Assembly (NCBI RefSeq): GCF_000184685.1
Contig: NC_014830.1
Location: 186,001-250,000 of the forward strand
Reading direction: 5' to 3'
DNA length: 64,000 nucleotides
Source: Intrasporangium calvum DSM 43043
Lineage (GTDB): Bacteria > Actinomycetota > Actinomycetes > Actinomycetales > Dermatophilaceae
This document shows, piece by piece, positions 26,165-34,917 of the stretch (position 1 is its first letter; each line of letters begins with the position of its first letter). Below the pieces are notes generated by a model that was not told where the DNA came from, did not search any database, and saw only the letters and a program-made list of their open reading frames with translations. The translations under genes and the position numbers were made by a program.

Positions 26165-26280
26165 GCCCAGCGGGATCCGGATCCGGCATCGGTGACAGCT
26201 GGACCCGGCGTCGAAACCGGCTCGCTTCGTTCGACGAAGGGGTGAGCGGGCCGCCCGGCCCTGCAGAGAGGAAGGACACC

Positions 26281-26721
26281 ATGCGGTACCTCATCATCGT
26301 CCCGGGAGGCCCGGAGACGGAGAGCGACACCATCGGCACGGAGCAGCAGCTGGCGGACATGCAGTCGTACCAGGAGGAGATGCTCCGCGCCGGCGTCTAC
26401 GTCGACGGCCAGGGCCTCCACCCCACGGCCAAGGGTGCGCTCGTCTCATTCGAGGACGACGAGTGGGTCGTCACCGACGGCCCGTTCGCCGAGGCGAAGG
26501 AGATCATCGCCGGCTTCTCCGTCATCGACGTGTCGTCGCGGGAGGAGGCCCTCGAATGGGTCAAGCGGTGGCCGCGGTCCTGCGCGCCCGGTCCCGGCCA
26601 GGCGCTCGAGCTGCGGCAGATGTACGCGCCGGAGGACTTCGACGAGCAGCTGAGCCCGGAGCTGCGCGAGCGTGAGCGGGCCCTGCGCGAAGCCGCTGCC
26701 CGGCAGGCCGCCCAGGGCTGA
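26281..26721 (+). CDS. YCII-related DGPF-domain protein
   Basis: 146-residue protein of the YCII/DGPF family: N-terminal MRYLIIVPGG, the diagnostic VTDGPFAEAKE near residue 65, and IAGFSVIDV. DGPF proteins occur next to ECF42 sigma factors and are thought to be their targets or partners; here such a sigma gene starts 60 bp downstream. AGAGAGGAAGG upstream supports the ATG. A C-terminal charged helix extends past the domain. Confidence 0.88.
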   Translation: MRYLIIVPGGPETESDTIGTEQQLADMQSYQEEMLRAGVYVDGQGLHPTAKGALVSFEDDEWVVTDGPFAEAKEIIAGFSVIDVSSREEALEWVKRWPRSCAPGPGQALELRQMYAPEDFDEQLSPELRERERALREAAARQAAQG

Positions 26722-26781
26722 GCTGGTGGCCCAGGGCCGTCGCGGCGCCCGTCGTCACCGTCCCGTGCCAGCATTGACCGG

Positions 26782-28089
26782 GTGACCCCTCCCGCCCCGC
26801 CCGTCACCGACCCCGACGCCGACTCCGACGTCGTCCGCCGCACCCTCGAGGCCGTCTGGCGGATGGAAACCGCCAAGGTGACGGCCGTTGTCGCGCGGGT
26901 CGTCGGTGACATCGGGCTGGCGGAGGACCTCGCCCAGGACGCCTTCCTCCAGGCGCTCGAGCAGTGGCCACGCGACGGACTCCCGGACAAACCGGGCGCG
27001 TGGCTCACCGCGACGGCGCGTCGCCGCGCCATCGACCGGATCCGGCGGGACGTGAACCTCAGGGACAAGCTCCAGCAGGTCGGCCACGCGGAGGAGCTGC
27101 GGGCGGCCGACCTCGCCGAGGCCGGCTTCGACCGGGCCCTGGAGGACATCGACGACGACGTCCTCGGCCTCGTCTTCGCCGCGTGCCACCCCGTTCTCAC
27201 CGCCCAGGCCCGGATCTCCCTCACCCTGCGGATGATCGGCGGGCTGACGACGCGCGAGATCGCCCGGGCCTTCCTCACGACCGAGTCGACCATCGGCCAG
27301 CGGATCTCCCGGGCCAAGAAGGCCCTCCGAGCCGACGGCGTCACGATCGAGGTCCCCTCCGGTGCCGACCTGCCACCCCGGCTGGCCTCGGTGCTCGAGG
27401 TGGTCTACCTGATCTTCAACGAGGGCTACGCCGCCACATCCGGACGGGACTGGGTGCGGGGCGACCTCATGGAGGAGGCGATCCGCCTCGGCCGCGTCCT
27501 CGCCGCGCTCGCCCCGCAGGAGCCCGAGGTGCACGGGCTCGTCGCCCTCATGGAGATCCAGGCCTCGCGGACCCGCGCTCGTATGGCTGCCGACGGCTCA
27601 CCGGTCCTGCTCCTCGACCAGGACCGCACCAGGTGGGACTGGTCGCTCATCCGCCACGCGCTCGGTGCACTGGACCGCGCGACCCAGCTCAGCGGCATAC
27701 CGGGCCCGTATGTCCTGCAGGCGGCGATAGCCGCGTGCCACGCTCGGGCCCGCACACCCGACGAGACCGACTGGGCGCGGATCGTCACCCTCTACGACGA
27801 GCTCGCGCGCGTGCGGCCTTCCCCGGTCGTCGACCTCAACCGGGCTGTCGCGATGGCGTATGCCGCTGGGCCCGGCCCCGCTCTCGCCGTCGTCGACCGG
27901 CTGGTCGAGTCCGGGTCGCTCGCCGACTACCACCTCCTGCCGAGCGTGCGAGGCGACCTGCTGCGCAAGCTCGGCCGTGAGGAGGAGGCGCGGGAGGAGT
28001 TCCGCAGGGCTGCCGCGATGACCGACAACGCGGCGGAGCGGCGCCTGTTGCTCGAGCGCGCCGGCGACGACGGTCCGGTCGATCCGTGA
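26782..28089 (+). CDS. ECF42-type RNA polymerase sigma factor
   Basis: 435-residue extracytoplasmic-function sigma factor. Region 2 lies near residues 15-75 (GLAEDLAQDAFLQALEQWP, KPGAWLTATARRRAIDRIRR) and region 4 near 135-185 (LTTREIARAFLTTESTIGQR, SRAKKALR). The long C-terminal extension (FNEGYAATSGRDWVRGDLME then TPR-like helices) is the mark of the ECF42 group. No anti-sigma gene is present, in line with that group using its C-terminal domain for control. The gene contains two copies of the dispersed motif, one per strand (27688-27699 and 27859-27870). Confidence 0.9.
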   Translation: MTPPAPPVTDPDADSDVVRRTLEAVWRMETAKVTAVVARVVGDIGLAEDLAQDAFLQALEQWPRDGLPDKPGAWLTATARRRAIDRIRRDVNLRDKLQQVGHAEELRAADLAEAGFDRALEDIDDDVLGLVFAACHPVLTAQARISLTLRMIGGLTTREIARAFLTTESTIGQRISRAKKALRADGVTIEVPSGADLPPRLASVLEVVYLIFNEGYAATSGRDWVRGDLMEEAIRLGRVLAALAPQEPEVHGLVALMEIQASRTRARMAADGSPVLLLDQDRTRWDWSLIRHALGALDRATQLSGIPGPYVLQAAIAACHARARTPDETDWARIVTLYDELARVRPSPVVDLNRAVAMAYAAGPGPALAVVDRLVESGSLADYHLLPSVRGDLLRKLGREEEAREEFRRAAAMTDNAAERRLLLERAGDDGPVDP

Positions 28090-28167
28090 CGAACCGCTCC
28101 GGACCGGCACGTATCAGGGTTAGGGTCGAAGCACCCTGAAGGACAGTGGCGTCTTGGGAGGGTTCGC

Positions 28168-29091
28168 ATGGTCACGCACCGAAGCTGCCCGGGTTACGTC
28201 GACGAGCCGTTCGCCTCGCTCGTCGCGGACTATCCCGGGGCCGAGGCCTATCCACCGGGGGACTTCCGCGTCGAGTGGGGGCCGGTGTTCCACCGGGGCC
28301 GGCTCGACGGGTCGGCCCGCGTGCTCGTCATCGGCCAGGACCCGGCGACGCACGAGGCGATCAGCCGCCGCGTCCTCGTCGGTGAGGCCGGGCAGCGCGT
28401 GCAGGGGCTGCTCGCGCGGCTGGGGATCACCCACAGCTACGTCATGCTCAACGTCTACCTCTACAGCGTCTTCGGGCAGGCGGCCGGCTACCGACACGTG
28501 AAGGACCCGGACATCGTCGACTACCGGCACCGATGGCTCGACGCGGTCCTGCTCGACTCCGCGTCCCCATCCGTGACCCCATCCGTGACCCCTTCCGTGA
28601 CCCCTTCCGTGACCCCATCCGTGACCCCATCCGTGGCCTCCTCCGGGGTCACCGCGGTCATCGCCCTGGGCACCCTCGCCAAGCGGGCGTTCGGTCTCTG
28701 GGAGGACAGCTCGCCCGAGCGGGAGGCACGCTCCCGCCGGCTCCACCTCGCGGCGGTGCGTCACCCCACGTATGCCGAAGGGTCGGCGCGGGCGAGTGGA
28801 CAGCCCTTGGAGGACACGACTGCCGCCCAGCTCGCCGACTGGAGTGCCCACCTCCCTGCGCTCGGCGCCGCCGTGTCTCCCGAGGTCACCCCGAACCTGA
28901 GGTCGTACGGCGAGTCGTGGACCGAGCGCGACCTGGTGGCGATCCCGGAGCAGGACCTCCCCCCGGGCGCTCCCGCCTGGTGGCGCGCCGTCGACGCGTG
29001 GGCGGTCCGGGACGGAGCCGATGCGCAGGAGAAGCGTGCGACGATCCGGGTCGCCGTCCCGAAGGGAGCGCGATCATGGCCGACCCTCTGA
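28168..29091 (+). CDS. Uracil-DNA glycosylase-like protein with Pro-Ser-Val-Thr repeats
   Basis: 307 residues. The UDG-superfamily fold is suggested by VLVIGQDPATHEAI (motif with the catalytic Asp region), MLNVYLYSVFGQ and the late HLAAVRHPTYAEG. Between them, residues about 134-157 are a Ser/Pro/Thr linker made of six 12-bp units (Pro-Ser-Val-Thr/Ala), so the loop length may vary among strains. A base-excision role is an inference; DNA binding is unproven. Overlaps the downstream amidohydrolase start by 16 nt. Confidence 0.75.
   Translation: MVTHRSCPGYVDEPFASLVADYPGAEAYPPGDFRVEWGPVFHRGRLDGSARVLVIGQDPATHEAISRRVLVGEAGQRVQGLLARLGITHSYVMLNVYLYSVFGQAAGYRHVKDPDIVDYRHRWLDAVLLDSASPSVTPSVTPSVTPSVTPSVTPSVASSGVTAVIALGTLAKRAFGLWEDSSPEREARSRRLHLAAVRHPTYAEGSARASGQPLEDTTAAQLADWSAHLPALGAAVSPEVTPNLRSYGESWTERDLVAIPEQDLPPGAPAWWRAVDAWAVRDGADAQEKRATIRVAVPKGARSWPTL
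28567..28638 (+). repeat. 12-bp coding minisatellite, six units
   Basis: Units are CCATCCGTGACC or CCTTCCGTGACC, the last ending GGCC. In frame they encode five Pro-Ser-Val-Thr and one Pro-Ser-Val-Ala. Being a multiple of 3, gains or losses would keep the frame. Confidence 0.95.
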
Positions 29092-30473
29092 GGACGGGAC
29101 CCGCGCCGGGCAGGGTCACCTTCGAGGAGGCCTACAGCAGGGGGATCACCGACGAGCTGCCGCCGCCACCGCGGCGAGCGCGCGCCCTGCCCCCCACTCC
29201 GTTCGCGCTCCGGGGCGCCGTCATCACGCCGCAGGGTGCGTGGTCCTCGGGCTACGTCACCGTCGCGGACGGGCGCATCGACCGGGTCAGCCGCCGACGC
29301 CCGACCTCGGTCCCGGTGCTCGAGACCGACGGGGTCATCCTGCCCGGGCTCCTCGACCTCCACGGCCACCCGGAGTTCAACGTCTTCGCCGCCTGGGAGC
29401 CGCCGAAGCTCTATCCGAACCGGTATGCGTGGCGGCGCTCGACGGCCTACAAGCAACTGGTCAGGGACCCCCAGAACGCCCTGCTGAGCACGGTCCCACC
29501 GCAGACGCAGACGCGCTATGCCGAGGTGCGCGCGCTCGTCGGCGGCGTGACCGGGATCCAGGGCGCCGCATCGGCGAGCAGCAGCGCCTCGGCCGAGCCC
29601 CTCGTGCGCAACATCGACCGGTGGGCCTTCGGCGCCCACCGGGCCCGCTCGCTGGTCGACCTGCCGACCGGGAGCTTCGGCAAGGAGTCGTTCGACCGGA
29701 TCATGGCGCACATCGCCGCCGGCACGGTCAACGCCTTCTACCTCCACCTGTCCGAGGGTCGGCGCGGGGACGCGGTGAGCACCGAGGAGTTCCGCCGGTT
29801 CGTCGACCTCGGGGCGGCCACCCCGGCGACCAACATCATCCACGGCAGCGCCCTGACGGTGACCGACCTCCACGAGGTCGCCGACGCCGGCTGCCGCCTC
29901 GTGTGGTCGCCCCAGTCGAACCTCCGCCTCTACGGCGAGACGACCTTGGCCGGGGAGGCCCTCCGGGCCGGTGTCCCCGTTGCCCTCGGTGCGGACTGGC
30001 TGCCCTCGGGCTCGACGAGCCTGCTGGCCGAGATGAAGGTCGCCCGGCGCGAGCTCGCCCGGCAGGAGCACCCCGTCGCGGCCGCTGACCTCGTCGCCAT
30101 GGTGACGTCGGTGGCGGCCCGGGTGGCCGGGCTCGACGAGCACCTCGGGTCCGTCGCGGTGGGACGCCCCGCCGACCTCCTCGTCCTGGAACGGCACCAC
30201 CGCGATCCCTACGAGAGCGTCTGCCTCGCCGACCCGTCGTGGGTCGAGCTCGTCTGCATCGGTGGTGACGTCACCTACGGCCGGGTCGACTGGTTCGACG
30301 AGCTGTCCGGTGGCGCGGTGGGGTCGACGGTCGAGGACCTCGTGGCCTGGGGCAAGCCGATGCGGCTCGACACCGGCTTCCAGTCGCCGGCCAGTGGGGC
30401 GACACCGTCGCTCACCGAGATCCGGGCCCTGCTGACGGCGGCCTACCCGCCCGTGGGTCCGATCTTCGCCTGA
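29076..30473 (+). CDS. Amidohydrolase-family protein
   Basis: 465-residue amidohydrolase superfamily enzyme of the chlorohydrolase/deaminase type. The beta-sandwich segment FALRGAVITPQGAWSSG comes first, then metal motif LPGLLDLHGHPEFNVF, a probable His in NAFYLHLSEG, IIHGSAL, and the metal Asp in ALGADWLPSGS. C-terminal RPADLLVLE completes the sandwich. Substrate unknown. The ATG at 29076 lies inside the 3' end of the UDG-like gene, suggesting a shared transcript. Confidence 0.85.
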   Translation: MADPLRTGPAPGRVTFEEAYSRGITDELPPPPRRARALPPTPFALRGAVITPQGAWSSGYVTVADGRIDRVSRRRPTSVPVLETDGVILPGLLDLHGHPEFNVFAAWEPPKLYPNRYAWRRSTAYKQLVRDPQNALLSTVPPQTQTRYAEVRALVGGVTGIQGAASASSSASAEPLVRNIDRWAFGAHRARSLVDLPTGSFGKESFDRIMAHIAAGTVNAFYLHLSEGRRGDAVSTEEFRRFVDLGAATPATNIIHGSALTVTDLHEVADAGCRLVWSPQSNLRLYGETTLAGEALRAGVPVALGADWLPSGSTSLLAEMKVARRELARQEHPVAAADLVAMVTSVAARVAGLDEHLGSVAVGRPADLLVLERHHRDPYESVCLADPSWVELVCIGGDVTYGRVDWFDELSGGAVGSTVEDLVAWGKPMRLDTGFQSPASGATPSLTEIRALLTAAYPPVGPIFA

Positions 30474-30536
30474 GGTCTCCGCCGGCCGAGCGCGGCCTGC
30501 CGGAACCGTGGATCCGCGAGCGTGTCCGGCACGACC

Positions 30537-31097
30537 TCAGTCCGTCCGGAGGCTCACCTCGGCGGTCGAGGCCGTGTCGCCCTTGCGGCCCGGCGCCTTC
30601 GCCTCCGACCAGTAGGCGTTGGTGTGCGCGATGACCTGCTCCGGGCTGACCGGGACGCCCCACTGTCGCAGGTCCTCCGTGGTGTGGGCGTCCGAGACGA
30701 GGGTCGCGTCATAGCCGCGGACCAGCGCACCGTGCAGCGTGGCCCGAACGCACGCGTCGGTCTGGGCGCCGGTCACGACGACCCGGCCGACAGCCCGCTT
30801 CGCGAGCACCGACTCGAGGTCGGTCTCCTCGAACGAGTCCCCGTAGTGCTTGCCGACGAGCGGCTCGTCGTCACCGGGCGCCAGCTCCGGGACGAGCTCC
30901 CACTCCTCGCTGCCCTCAGCGAGGCCCTCATCCGAGTGCTGCACCCAGACGACCGGCACGTCCTCGTCGCGGGCCCTCGCCACGAGGGAGCCGATGTTGG
31001 CGATGACGCGCTCACGGTCGTGCGCGTCAGCGACGACGCCCTTCTGCATGTCGATGACGAGAAGGGCGCTCTTGGGCCGGTTCTCCAAGCTGGCCAT
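30537..31097 (-). CDS. Isochorismatase-family (cysteine) hydrolase
   Basis: 186-residue hydrolase with the complete Asp-Lys-Cys triad: LLVIDMQKGVV (Asp), LVGKHYGDSF (Lys) and VTGAQTDACVRATLHGA (Cys). Relatives are nicotinamidases, N-carbamoylsarcosine amidases and isochorismatases; the closest substrate cannot be assigned. Start set at the ATG opening MASLENRP, with GGAGAGGACC just upstream. Divergent from the SpoU methyltransferase gene. Confidence 0.88.
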   Translation of the reverse strand: MASLENRPKSALLVIDMQKGVVADAHDRERVIANIGSLVARARDEDVPVVWVQHSDEGLAEGSEEWELVPELAPGDDEPLVGKHYGDSFEETDLESVLAKRAVGRVVVTGAQTDACVRATLHGALVRGYDATLVSDAHTTEDLRQWGVPVSPEQVIAHTNAYWSEAKAPGRKGDTASTAEVSLRTD

Positions 31098-31201
31098 GGT
31101 GGTCCTCTCCCCAGGTTCCGTTGACCACGACGACGCTAGACCACGGCACCGACAGCCGTCACGGTCCGGCAGGACGCGCACAGTGGGATGCTGGCCGTGC
31201 C

Positions 31202-32068
31202 ATGAACCTGCCTCGCGACCTCTCCGTGTCCTCCCCGTCGAACCCCCGCCTCAAGGCGCTCGTCGCGCTGCGCCGCCGGCGGGTCCGGGAGGAGACCGGC
31301 CAGACCATCGTCGAGGGGCACGAGGAGATCCGGTTGGCACTCGATGCCGGAGTCACCCCCCGGACGCTCTACGTGGCGGAGGAGCTGTTCAGCCCGTCGG
31401 GCCGCGCCGGGTCACAGGAGATCGGCACGCAACCGGAGCTCGTCGAACGACTCCGAGCGGCAGGGGTCGAGATCGTCCGACTCAGCCCAGCGGCATACGC
31501 CAAGGTGTCCTATCGGGAAGGGCCCGACGGCCTGCTGGCCGTCGTCGACGACGTCGGTGTGCCGCTGGCCTCGCTCACGGTCGACGGTCCCTCGTGGCTC
31601 GGGCTCGTCGCGCAGCGGATCGAGAAGCCCGGGAACCTCGGGGCGATGCTGCGCACGGCGGACGCAGCCGGCGTCGACGCGGTCGTCGCCGCGGACCCCG
31701 TCACGGACTGGGGCAACCCCAACGTCGTCCGAGCGAGCAAGGGCACCCTCTTCGCCGTGCCGGTCGCGAGCGGGACGACGTCCGAGACCCTCGCCTGGCT
31801 GGCGCACGGCGCCGTCACCCTGGTCGTGACCACCCCGGAGACCGACCTCCTCCACACCGAGGTGGACTACACCGGCCGGGTGGCCATCGCGGTCGGCTCC
31901 GAGAAGCACGGCGTCGACGACGCGCTCCTCGTGGCCGCCACCCATCGGGTACGCATCCCGATGCACGGCCGCGCGAACAGCCTCAACGTCTCGGTCGCCG
32001 CCGCCGTCGTCCTCTACGAGGCAGTCCGGCAACGTGCCTCACGCCTCGGAGGTGGCGGTCCGGCCTGA
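31202..32068 (+). CDS. SpoU/TrmH-family RNA 2'-O-methyltransferase
   Basis: 288-residue SPOUT enzyme that methylates a ribose in rRNA or tRNA using S-adenosylmethionine. N-terminal substrate-binding domain (VSSPSNPRLKALVALRRRR), then the three SPOUT motifs: EKPGNLGAMLRTADAAGVDA, IAVGSEKHGVDD and IPMHGRANSLNVSVAAAVVL, which form the trefoil knot. Target nucleotide unknown. It carries the dispersed 12-mer at 31486-31497, read Ser-Pro-Ala-Ala-Tyr in the N-domain, a place where conservation is low. Confidence 0.92.
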   Translation: MNLPRDLSVSSPSNPRLKALVALRRRRVREETGQTIVEGHEEIRLALDAGVTPRTLYVAEELFSPSGRAGSQEIGTQPELVERLRAAGVEIVRLSPAAYAKVSYREGPDGLLAVVDDVGVPLASLTVDGPSWLGLVAQRIEKPGNLGAMLRTADAAGVDAVVAADPVTDWGNPNVVRASKGTLFAVPVASGTTSETLAWLAHGAVTLVVTTPETDLLHTEVDYTGRVAIAVGSEKHGVDDALLVAATHRVRIPMHGRANSLNVSVAAAVVLYEAVRQRASRLGGGGPA

Positions 32069-32116
32069 CCGGGGGGTGGTCAAGAGCACCCTTGGCGGTG
32101 TGTCACGATTGACCGT

Positions 32117-32752
32117 ATGCGAGTCGACCACGTGTCCTATGCGGCAGAGCACGACGGCCTCCAGGCAACGGCCGAGAGGCTCTCGAAGCTCCTTGGTGTG
32201 GAGCCCGTCGACGGCGGGGTCCACCCCCGGTTCGGGACGCGCAACGTCATCCTTCCCCTCGCGGACCGCAACTACGTCGAGGTCGTCGAGGTGCTCGATC
32301 ACCCCGCCTCGGACAAGGCCCCCTTCGGGCAGGCGGTCCGGGCGCGCTCGGAGGCCGGCGGTGGCTGGCTCGGGTGGGTCGTCGCCGTGGACGACCTGAC
32401 CGCCGCGGAGAAGCGACTCGGCCGCGAGGCCGTGGAGGGCAACCGGCACCGTCCCGACGGCACCGAGCTGCGCTGGCGGCAGATCGGCATCAGGGGACTC
32501 ATCGCCGACCCCCAGGTCCCCTACTTCATCCAGTGGGAGGACATCTCGCTCCACCCGGCCAACGGCTCCGCGGCGCAGGTGCACATCGGCGAGCTGCAGA
32601 TCGCCGGCGACCCGGCGCGCGTGCGTGAATGGCTCGGCGTCGACCAGACCTTCGACAAGGGCGACATCCACTTCACCTTCGTCGCGCCGCACGGCACCCC
32701 CGGGCTGCTGTCCGTCACGTTCCACACCCCGGACGGCGACGTCACGATCTGA
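32117..32752 (+). CDS. VOC (glyoxalase-like) domain protein
   Basis: 211-residue protein beginning RVDHVSYAAEHDGLQATAER with the PF13468-like layout: VHPRFGTRNVILPLADRNYV (metal/substrate face), GWLGWVVAVDDL, PYFIQWED and a C-terminal HFTFVAPHGTPGLLSVTF. Such proteins are metal-dependent lyases or dioxygenases, or binding proteins. No specific function can be read. Its 3' end overlaps the convergent pseudo-ATPase gene by 11 bp. Confidence 0.82.
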   Translation: MRVDHVSYAAEHDGLQATAERLSKLLGVEPVDGGVHPRFGTRNVILPLADRNYVEVVEVLDHPASDKAPFGQAVRARSEAGGGWLGWVVAVDDLTAAEKRLGREAVEGNRHRPDGTELRWRQIGIRGLIADPQVPYFIQWEDISLHPANGSAAQVHIGELQIAGDPARVREWLGVDQTFDKGDIHFTFVAPHGTPGLLSVTFHTPDGDVTI

Positions 32753-34340
32753 GACGCTGCGCACTGGCGAGCGGAACGAACGCGGCCACCGCGGCGAGGA
32801 TCGCGGCCCACGTCGGGTGGACCCAGCCCAGGCCACCAGCGACGAGGGCGATCACGTTGTAGCCGAGCGCCCAGCCGAGGTGCTGCCGGATCACCGACTG
32901 GGTCTGCTGGGCCAGCTCGATGGTGTCCGCCGCCGCGTCGACGTCGTCGGCCTCGAAGAGCAGGTCTGCCGGCGCCCGCCCGATGACGGCGACCCGGCGC
33001 CCCTGCCGCTGCAGCTCGGAGACCAGGTCCCGATCCGTGACGGCCTTGCCGCGCGATCCGGACCGGACCTTCCCCGGGTCGATGCCCACCGCGGCGGCAA
33101 GGCCTCGAGCGTGCGCTTCCCCGTCCTCGGTGAGCAGGTAGGGCGTCAGGCCGAGGCCCTTGAGCCGCGCGATCGCGGGCCGGGACGTCTCCCGGATCGT
33201 GTCCTCGACGGTGAGTGCCGCGCGGGCCCGGCCGCCCCAGCCGACGAACACCGTCCGGCCCGGGGTCCCGTCCGCATGGGCGAGCAGGTCCGGGTCGACG
33301 TGTTCGAAGAGGGCGGCCTTGCCGACGGTGACCTCGGTGTCCTTGATCCGCGCGGACGCCCCTTCGCCCGGATTGGCCTCGAAGTCGCGGATCCGCGGCA
33401 GGTCGACCCGGGCCTGCCCCGCCCCCGCGACGATGGCCCGGGCGATCGGGTGGTCGCTGCCCTGCTCGACCGCGGCGGCGGCGATGAGCGCCGCCTTCTT
33501 GGACAGCCGACCGGTGACCGCGATCTTCCGCAGGGCGAGGTCGCCGGTCGTCAGCAGCCCCGTGCGGTTGATGACGACGGTGTCAAGGGTGGCCGACCTC
33601 GCCAGGGTGCCGGCAGCCGGCGCCGACCCCAGCCGGCGCTCGGCCCGCGCCCGGGCCGCGGCCAGGGCTGCCGGCGCAGCCAGGGCGGCGGCCGGCAACG
33701 ACGCGATGAACAGGACCGCGACCGTCGCGCTGAGCGAGTCCGCCACGGTGTGTCCGGTGCGGAGCCGGACGACGAGAACGACCGCCGCGACGAGGAGGAC
33801 GACCGGGGGCAGCCACCTCGCGAGGCGGTCCACGACGGTCGGCTGCGGCATGTCCGGCCCGGCGGCTGCGTGGGCGCGGGCCGCGACGTGGCGGACGAGC
33901 AGGAGGAGGGTCGCGGCGACGGCAGCGGCTCCGAACCACTGCTCCGGAGCGCCGCGGACCAGGTCGGTCACGGACGCCGCCCACGAGACCAGGGCGCCGA
34001 GCAGGACCGGCACCTCCGGCCCCGGTCTGAGGGCCCTCAGCGTGCGCCCTGCCGCCGCGACCAGCGGGCCGGCGGACCAGCCGAGGATGACCGCGGTCAG
34101 GACCACCTGGGCCCAGCGTCCGACCGTGCTGTCGTTCGCCCAGAGCGCCAGTGCGACCACGGGAACGGTCAGGACGAGGGCGACCAAGAGCCGAGTGCGC
34201 GCCCCCGGCGGCGGGAGTGCGGCGGCAGGGTGCTCGTCCTCGCCCGGCGCTGCACCGGCGCTGCCCAAGGCCTCGGCGCGACGGCGCAGCTTCGTCAGCA
34301 GCTCGTCGGCCCGAGGACTCCGGTCGTCTCGGCCCTGCAT
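32742..34340 (-). CDS. Degenerate P1B-type ATPase paralogue (probable pseudo-pump)
   Basis: 532 residues aligning along its length with the CopA pump encoded 2 kb away, yet lacking every catalytic element. The phosphorylation loop LDKTGT is VINRTG (Asn258 replaces the Asp), the CPC helix IIACPCALGLATP is FIASLPAAALAAP, TGDN becomes TEDG, and GDGVND becomes GRAPAD. The actuator domain with TGES is nearly all deleted (RHVAARAHAAAG runs straight into RLARWLPPVV), as is the N-terminal metal domain. Kept are the HP motif (GSDHPIARAIVAGA), VGWGGRARAALTVEDTIRET and the terminal helices. The frame is uninterrupted and conserved in texture, so it is probably a functional non-pumping protein rather than random decay. 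It is divergent from csoR, with the CsoR box between them. Confidence 0.85.
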   Translation of the reverse strand: MQGRDDRSPRADELLTKLRRRAEALGSAGAAPGEDEHPAAALPPPGARTRLLVALVLTVPVVALALWANDSTVGRWAQVVLTAVILGWSAGPLVAAAGRTLRALRPGPEVPVLLGALVSWAASVTDLVRGAPEQWFGAAAVAATLLLLVRHVAARAHAAAGPDMPQPTVVDRLARWLPPVVLLVAAVVLVVRLRTGHTVADSLSATVAVLFIASLPAAALAAPAALAAARARAERRLGSAPAAGTLARSATLDTVVINRTGLLTTGDLALRKIAVTGRLSKKAALIAAAAVEQGSDHPIARAIVAGAGQARVDLPRIRDFEANPGEGASARIKDTEVTVGKAALFEHVDPDLLAHADGTPGRTVFVGWGGRARAALTVEDTIRETSRPAIARLKGLGLTPYLLTEDGEAHARGLAAAVGIDPGKVRSGSRGKAVTDRDLVSELQRQGRRVAVIGRAPADLLFEADDVDAAADTIELAQQTQSVIRQHLGWALGYNVIALVAGGLGWVHPTWAAILAAVAAFVPLASAQRLRS

Positions 34341-34458
34341 GCTCTGTGACGGTAGCCCGATCGCTGCCTGACTTCCACGACCTGAGGGCCGAGTCGACGG
34401 TGCACTTCGGCGGACGGGGCGGCGGGAGCAGGTCGTCGGCGCTCGCAGGAGGGAATCC

Positions 34459-34475
34459 ATACCCGCCGGGGGTAT
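34459..34475 (+). promoter_or_regulatory. CsoR-type operator upstream of csoR
   Basis: ATACCC-GCCGG-GGGTAT, a 17-bp dyad 36 bp before the csoR start. The same half-sites and length recur before copZ. It lies in the 171-bp gap shared with the divergent pseudo-ATPase gene, so it may control both. Confidence 0.8.
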
Positions 34476-34511
34476 GTTGTACCGAAGAGCACCGCCGCGC
34501 GAAGGAGGACC

Positions 34512-34823
34512 ATGGACCACGGGACGGAGGCCGTGCCGCACCAGCACGGCTACATCCACCAGAAGGACGACTACCTTCGCCGGCTGAGGCGCATCGAGGG
34601 GCAGTCTCGGGGCCTGCAGCGGATGGTCGACGAGGAGCAGTACTGCATCGACATCCTCACCCAGATCTCGGCGATGACGAAGGCGCTGCAGTCCGTGGCC
34701 CTCGGGCTGCTCGACGAGCACATCGCGCACTGCGTCGTCGACGCGGTACGTGAGGGTGGTCCGGACGCGGAGCTCAAGCTCAAGGAGGCCTCGGACGCGA
34801 TAGCGCGGCTCGTTCGTTCGTGA
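34512..34823 (+). CDS. csoR: Copper-sensing transcriptional repressor
   Basis: 103-residue DUF156-family repressor that leaves its operator on binding Cu(I). The copper ligands are in the right places: Cys45 (EEQYCIDILTQ), His70 and Cys74 (DEHIAHCVVDA), the C-x24-H-x3-C pattern. The helix RRLRRIEGQSRGLQRMVDE matches the DNA-facing first helix. GAAGGAGG before the ATG. Autoregulation is implied by the adjacent dyad; the dyad before copZ suggests it also controls the copper genes downstream. Confidence 0.95.
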   Translation: MDHGTEAVPHQHGYIHQKDDYLRRLRRIEGQSRGLQRMVDEEQYCIDILTQISAMTKALQSVALGLLDEHIAHCVVDAVREGGPDAELKLKEASDAIARLVRS

Positions 34824-34867
34824 CGAGCGGGGCACCCCACCGGACCCGTGCTCCTGGACGGGACCCA

Positions 34868-34900
34868 CGAGGGCCCGCCGGGCGAGCCGGCGGGCCCTCG
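34868..34900 (+). terminator. Strong hairpin terminator after csoR
   Basis: CGAGGGCCCGCCGG (34868-34881) and CCGGCGGGCCCTCG (34887-34900) form a perfect 14-bp stem with a 5-nt loop, 44 nt past the csoR stop. It separates csoR from the copZ operon, which has its own operator. Confidence 0.9.
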
Positions 34901-34917
34901 GTCCTCCCCGCGTGGGG

